Shown here one piece after another: positions 13,493 to 14,904 of a stretch of 14,904 nucleotides of DNA (its first letter is position 1; every line of letters begins with the position of its first letter). Both the position numbers and the translations under genes were made by a program. Source of the DNA: CAKOSP01 sp964372145 (GTDB lineage: Bacteria; Bacillota_I; Bacilli_A; RF39; UBA660); NCBI GenBank assembly GCA_964372145.1, contig CAYJPM010000023.1, positions 1 through 14,904 on the forward strand, read 5' to 3'. The notes under the pieces were generated by a model. That model searched no databases. It saw only the letters and a list, made by a program, of their open reading frames with translations, and was not told where the DNA came from.

Positions 13493-14042
13493 CTTTTTCT
13501 ACCTCAATTAATTTAACATATATTGGTTTAACTGAATGTGCGTTTACAGAATCTTTTTTTAATACTTCTTTAATAACTTTTGAATAATCAATAGTAACAT
13601 CTGTTTTTACTTCATATTTTGTAGTGAAATCTTTATACTCTTCTATAGTAAGATATTTGTATTCACCAATTATATTGTCTTTTTTATCAAATATACCTAC
13701 ATAAAAGCCTTTGCTTTCTTGTACAGCAAATATTTCTTTTTCCTCATTTACTGAGAAAGCCATTTCTTCTAGTGTGGTAATAGTTCTTATTGGAATATTA
13801 AGAATGTACGCAAAAGTTTTAGCCACTGTAACACCTAATCTAACTCCAGTAAATGAACCTGGTCCATTTACTACAATTATACTTTCTGGTTTATCAGTAT
13901 CTAATACTTTTTTTATTGTAGGCATAATAAATTGACTATTATTTTGTTGACCTACTATTGTTTCTTCTCTTAAAATTTTATTATTATCAAATAATTTAAT
14001 AATAATATCTGTTTTACATGTGTTTATATATAAATTTTTCAT
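13476..14042 (-). CDS. tsaB: tRNA threonylcarbamoyladenosine biosynthesis protein TsaB
   Basis: A 188-residue scaffold protein of the t6A machinery that dimerises with TsaD and recruits TsaE. The best signature is NGPGSFTGVRLGVTVAKTFA (59-78), the hallmark GPGSFTGxR block, preceded by SIIVV. The N-terminal strand NLYINTCKTDIIIKLF is divergent from the usual ILAIDTS start. A longer frame opens at TTG (14060), but the ATG at 14042 forms a TAATG junction with the tsaE stop and gives the family's expected N-terminus, so it is preferred. No good SD precedes it, consistent with translational coupling to tsaE. The C-terminal half is shorter and less conserved than in larger TsaB proteins. Confidence 0.95.
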   Translation of the reverse strand: MKNLYINTCKTDIIIKLFDNNKILREETIVGQQNNSQFIMPTIKKVLDTDKPESIIVVNGPGSFTGVRLGVTVAKTFAYILNIPIRTITTLEEMAFSVNEEKEIFAVQESKGFYVGIFDKKDNIIGEYKYLTIEEYKDFTTKYEVKTDVTIDYSKVIKEVLKKDSVNAHSVKPIYVKLIEVEKVDKKS

Positions 14043-14494
14043 TATAAAACCGTTTCGCAAACTTCTTCATATTTTCTTCCAAAAGGTTTTAAAACTATTA
14101 ATCTTTTATCTTCATCTGTAATTTTTATTTCTATTTCTAGTCTTTCTTCTGGTAATTTTTCAGAGATTATATCAGACCATTCTATGATGGTAACACCATT
14201 TTTTTCAAAATATTCTTCTACACCTATTTCCGATTCTACTTCATCTAATCTGTATACATCCATGTGAAATAGTGGCAATTCTCCATTTAAATATTCTTTT
14301 ATTATATTAAAAGTTGGACTTGTTATAGTTTCTTCAATTCCTAATGCTTTAGCAAAGCCTTTAGTAAAGATTGTTTTACCTGATCCAAGTTCTCCATTTA
14401 AACAAATAACCATATTAGGAAATTTTTCACTTTCTATATTTTCTGCTAATCTCAACGTGTCATTTACATTATGAGATATATATTTATAATTCAT
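14042..14494 (-). CDS. tsaE: tRNA threonylcarbamoyladenosine biosynthesis ATPase TsaE
   Basis: A 150-residue P-loop ATPase that drives turnover of the TsaB-TsaD complex. Walker A is GELGSGKT (34-41). Other signatures are TSPTFNIIKEY (58-68), FHMDVYRL (76-83) and IEWSD (104-108) with the conserved Glu-Trp. The length is typical. AGGTGAT lies 5 nt before the ATG. It is first in the operon, starts 34 bp after the rRNA terminator stem, and shares one base with tsaB (TAATG). A promoter with a perfect TATAAT lies between. Confidence 0.97.
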   Translation of the reverse strand: MNYKYISHNVNDTLRLAENIESEKFPNMVICLNGELGSGKTIFTKGFAKALGIEETITSPTFNIIKEYLNGELPLFHMDVYRLDEVESEIGVEEYFEKNGVTIIEWSDIISEKLPEERLEIEIKITDEDKRLIVLKPFGRKYEEVCETVL

Positions 14495-14512
14495 ATTCTA
14501 TCACCTATTAAA

Positions 14513-14541
14513 ATTATAATGTAAATAAAAAAAGAAGTAAA
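14513..14541 (-). promoter_or_regulatory. tsa operon promoter overlapping the rRNA terminator
   Basis: On the minus strand TTTACT (14541-14536), a 17-bp spacer and TATAAT (14518-14513), 18 bp before the tsaE ATG. The -35 lies inside the descending arm of the rRNA operon terminator stem. The leader would be about 12 nt. Confidence 0.6.
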
Positions 14542-14578
14542 GCAAATACTTAAAAAAATATAAACTTTACTTCTTTTT
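14525..14578 (-). terminator. rRNA operon terminator
   Basis: The arms AAAAAGAAGTAAAG (14529-14542) and CTTTACTTCTTTTT (14565-14578) are perfectly complementary over 14 bp around a 22-base A-rich loop. On the minus strand the stem is followed by T-rich sequence. It lies 16 bp past the 5S end. The plus strand is also T-rich after the stem, so it could act both ways. Confidence 0.88.
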
Positions 14579-14593
14579 ATTACAAAAAAAAAA

Positions 14594-14693
14594 TTGGCGA
14601 TTACCTATTTTTGCTTGCGCTATCGTCGGCGTATTAGGTCTTAACTTCTCTGTTCGGTATGGGAAGAGGTGTACCACCTAGGCAATCATCACT
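14594..14693 (-). rRNA. rrf: 5S ribosomal RNA
   Basis: On the minus strand the core CCTCTTCCCATACCGAACAG followed by AGAAGTTAAGACC is unmistakable 5S. The terminal helix pairs TGATGATT (5') with AATCGCCA (3'), with one mismatch and one wobble. The ends are estimated from this helix. At about 100 nt it is shorter than the usual 115-120 nt; the loss is in the helix IV region, which here is only GC-GCAA-GC. Ten T follow the 3' end. Confidence 0.93.
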
Positions 14694-14759
14694 AATTTAG
14701 GATTTTGTTCTTTAAAAACTTGACAATGCAAACATTACTCACCATTTTAAAAAATAAAA
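14694..14759 (-). other. 23S-5S spacer
   Basis: A spacer of about 66 bp. The plus strand shows gttctttaaaaact (14707-14720), so the transcript carries its complement. A similar TTCTTTGAAAACT-type sequence commonly lies upstream of 23S in Firmicutes, so this may be the 3' half of the pre-23S processing stem; that partner is outside the window. Confidence 0.5.
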
Positions 14760-14904
14760 TAGTTAAATCCTCGAATTATTAGTACTAGTCAACTCAACGT
14801 ATCACTACGCTTCCATCTCTAGCCTATCAACCTCGTAGTCTACAAGGAATCTTACTTCTTACGAATGGGAAAATTCATCTTGGAGGAGGCTTCCCGCTTA
14901 GATG
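14760..14904 (-). rRNA. rrl: 23S ribosomal RNA, 3' end (partial)
   Basis: The minus strand reads the conserved 3' terminal domain of 23S: CATCTAAGCGGGAAGC at the window edge, then GAGATGGAAGCG, ACGTTGAGTTGACTAGTACTAAT and TTCGAGGATTTAAC at the end. The gene continues beyond the right edge of the window. The 3' end is placed at 14760 by comparison with the usual terminal sequence and may be off by a few bases. Confidence 0.95.

Noticed and set aside
14043..14060. TTG at 14060 as the tsaB start
   Set aside because: It would add six residues not typical of the family, and the ATG at 14042 forms a coupled TAATG junction with tsaE.
133..14494. Mycoplasma-type recoding of TGA as tryptophan, suggested by the tmRNA tag
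   Set aside because: Several genes, including the membrane protein and the holin, end at TGA in family-appropriate places, and tryptophans are encoded by TGG.
1..14904. CRISPR array, insertion sequence, integrase or attachment site
   Set aside because: No regularly spaced repeats, transposase or recombinase motifs, or duplicated tRNA end were seen, so the holin-endolysin block cannot be delimited as a mobile element from this window.

Overview
The window is a strongly AT-rich stretch of bacterial chromosome from a low-GC Firmicutes/Tenericutes-type organism. This reading rests on AT-rich codon use (AAA, AGA, TTA), clear AGGAGG-type ribosome binding sites, the t6A operon order tsaE-tsaB-rimI-tsaD, and a tmRNA whose tag ends in -NYSFA, similar to the -NYAFA/-YMFA tags remembered from Mollicutes. 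Translation uses the standard bacterial code, because TGA is a real stop in several genes and tryptophan is TGG. An uncultured gut Bacilli/Mollicutes-like lineage (for example the RF39 neighbourhood) is a guess; the sequence alone does not fix it.

Layout from left to right. (1) tRNA-Cys (2-75, minus) with its own near-consensus promoter, preceded by a 537-residue membrane protein of unknown role. (2) An accessory block on the minus strand, 5119 to 1805: a holin and an M23/SH3b endolysin in translational coupling, a small PH-domain protein with its own promoter, a membrane-anchored unknown protein behind a 13-T tract, and a leaderless triple-LysM protein, closed by an intrinsic terminator. No phage structural, packaging or integrase genes accompany it. 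(3) A divergent DNA-repair pair, an AlkD-type glycosylase (minus) and UV-damage endonuclease UvsE (plus), followed by a ZupT-type metal transporter. (4) Cell-wall genes on the minus strand: D-Ala-D-Ala ligase, a kinase-fold protein and an LD-carboxypeptidase, the last preceded by an unlisted 37-codon ORF and a 115-residue unknown. (5) tmRNA (ssrA, minus) with a consensus promoter and terminator, next to TspO (plus). (6) The complete bacterial t6A operon tsaE-tsaB-rimI-tsaD (minus), starting immediately after an rRNA operon terminator. (7) The 3' end of an rRNA operon (minus): the end of 23S, a spacer and a short 5S.

The region is densely packed. Co-directional genes overlap by 1 to 17 bp. Convergent genes overlap, and their terminators lie inside the opposing coding sequence. 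Several promoters have their -10 box only about 16-22 bp before the start codon, and some appear to take their -35 box from the preceding terminator hairpin. The most interesting accessory element is the orphan holin-endolysin block with its unsecreted LysM and PH-domain neighbours, which may be a prophage lysis remnant or a domesticated lysis/release module.
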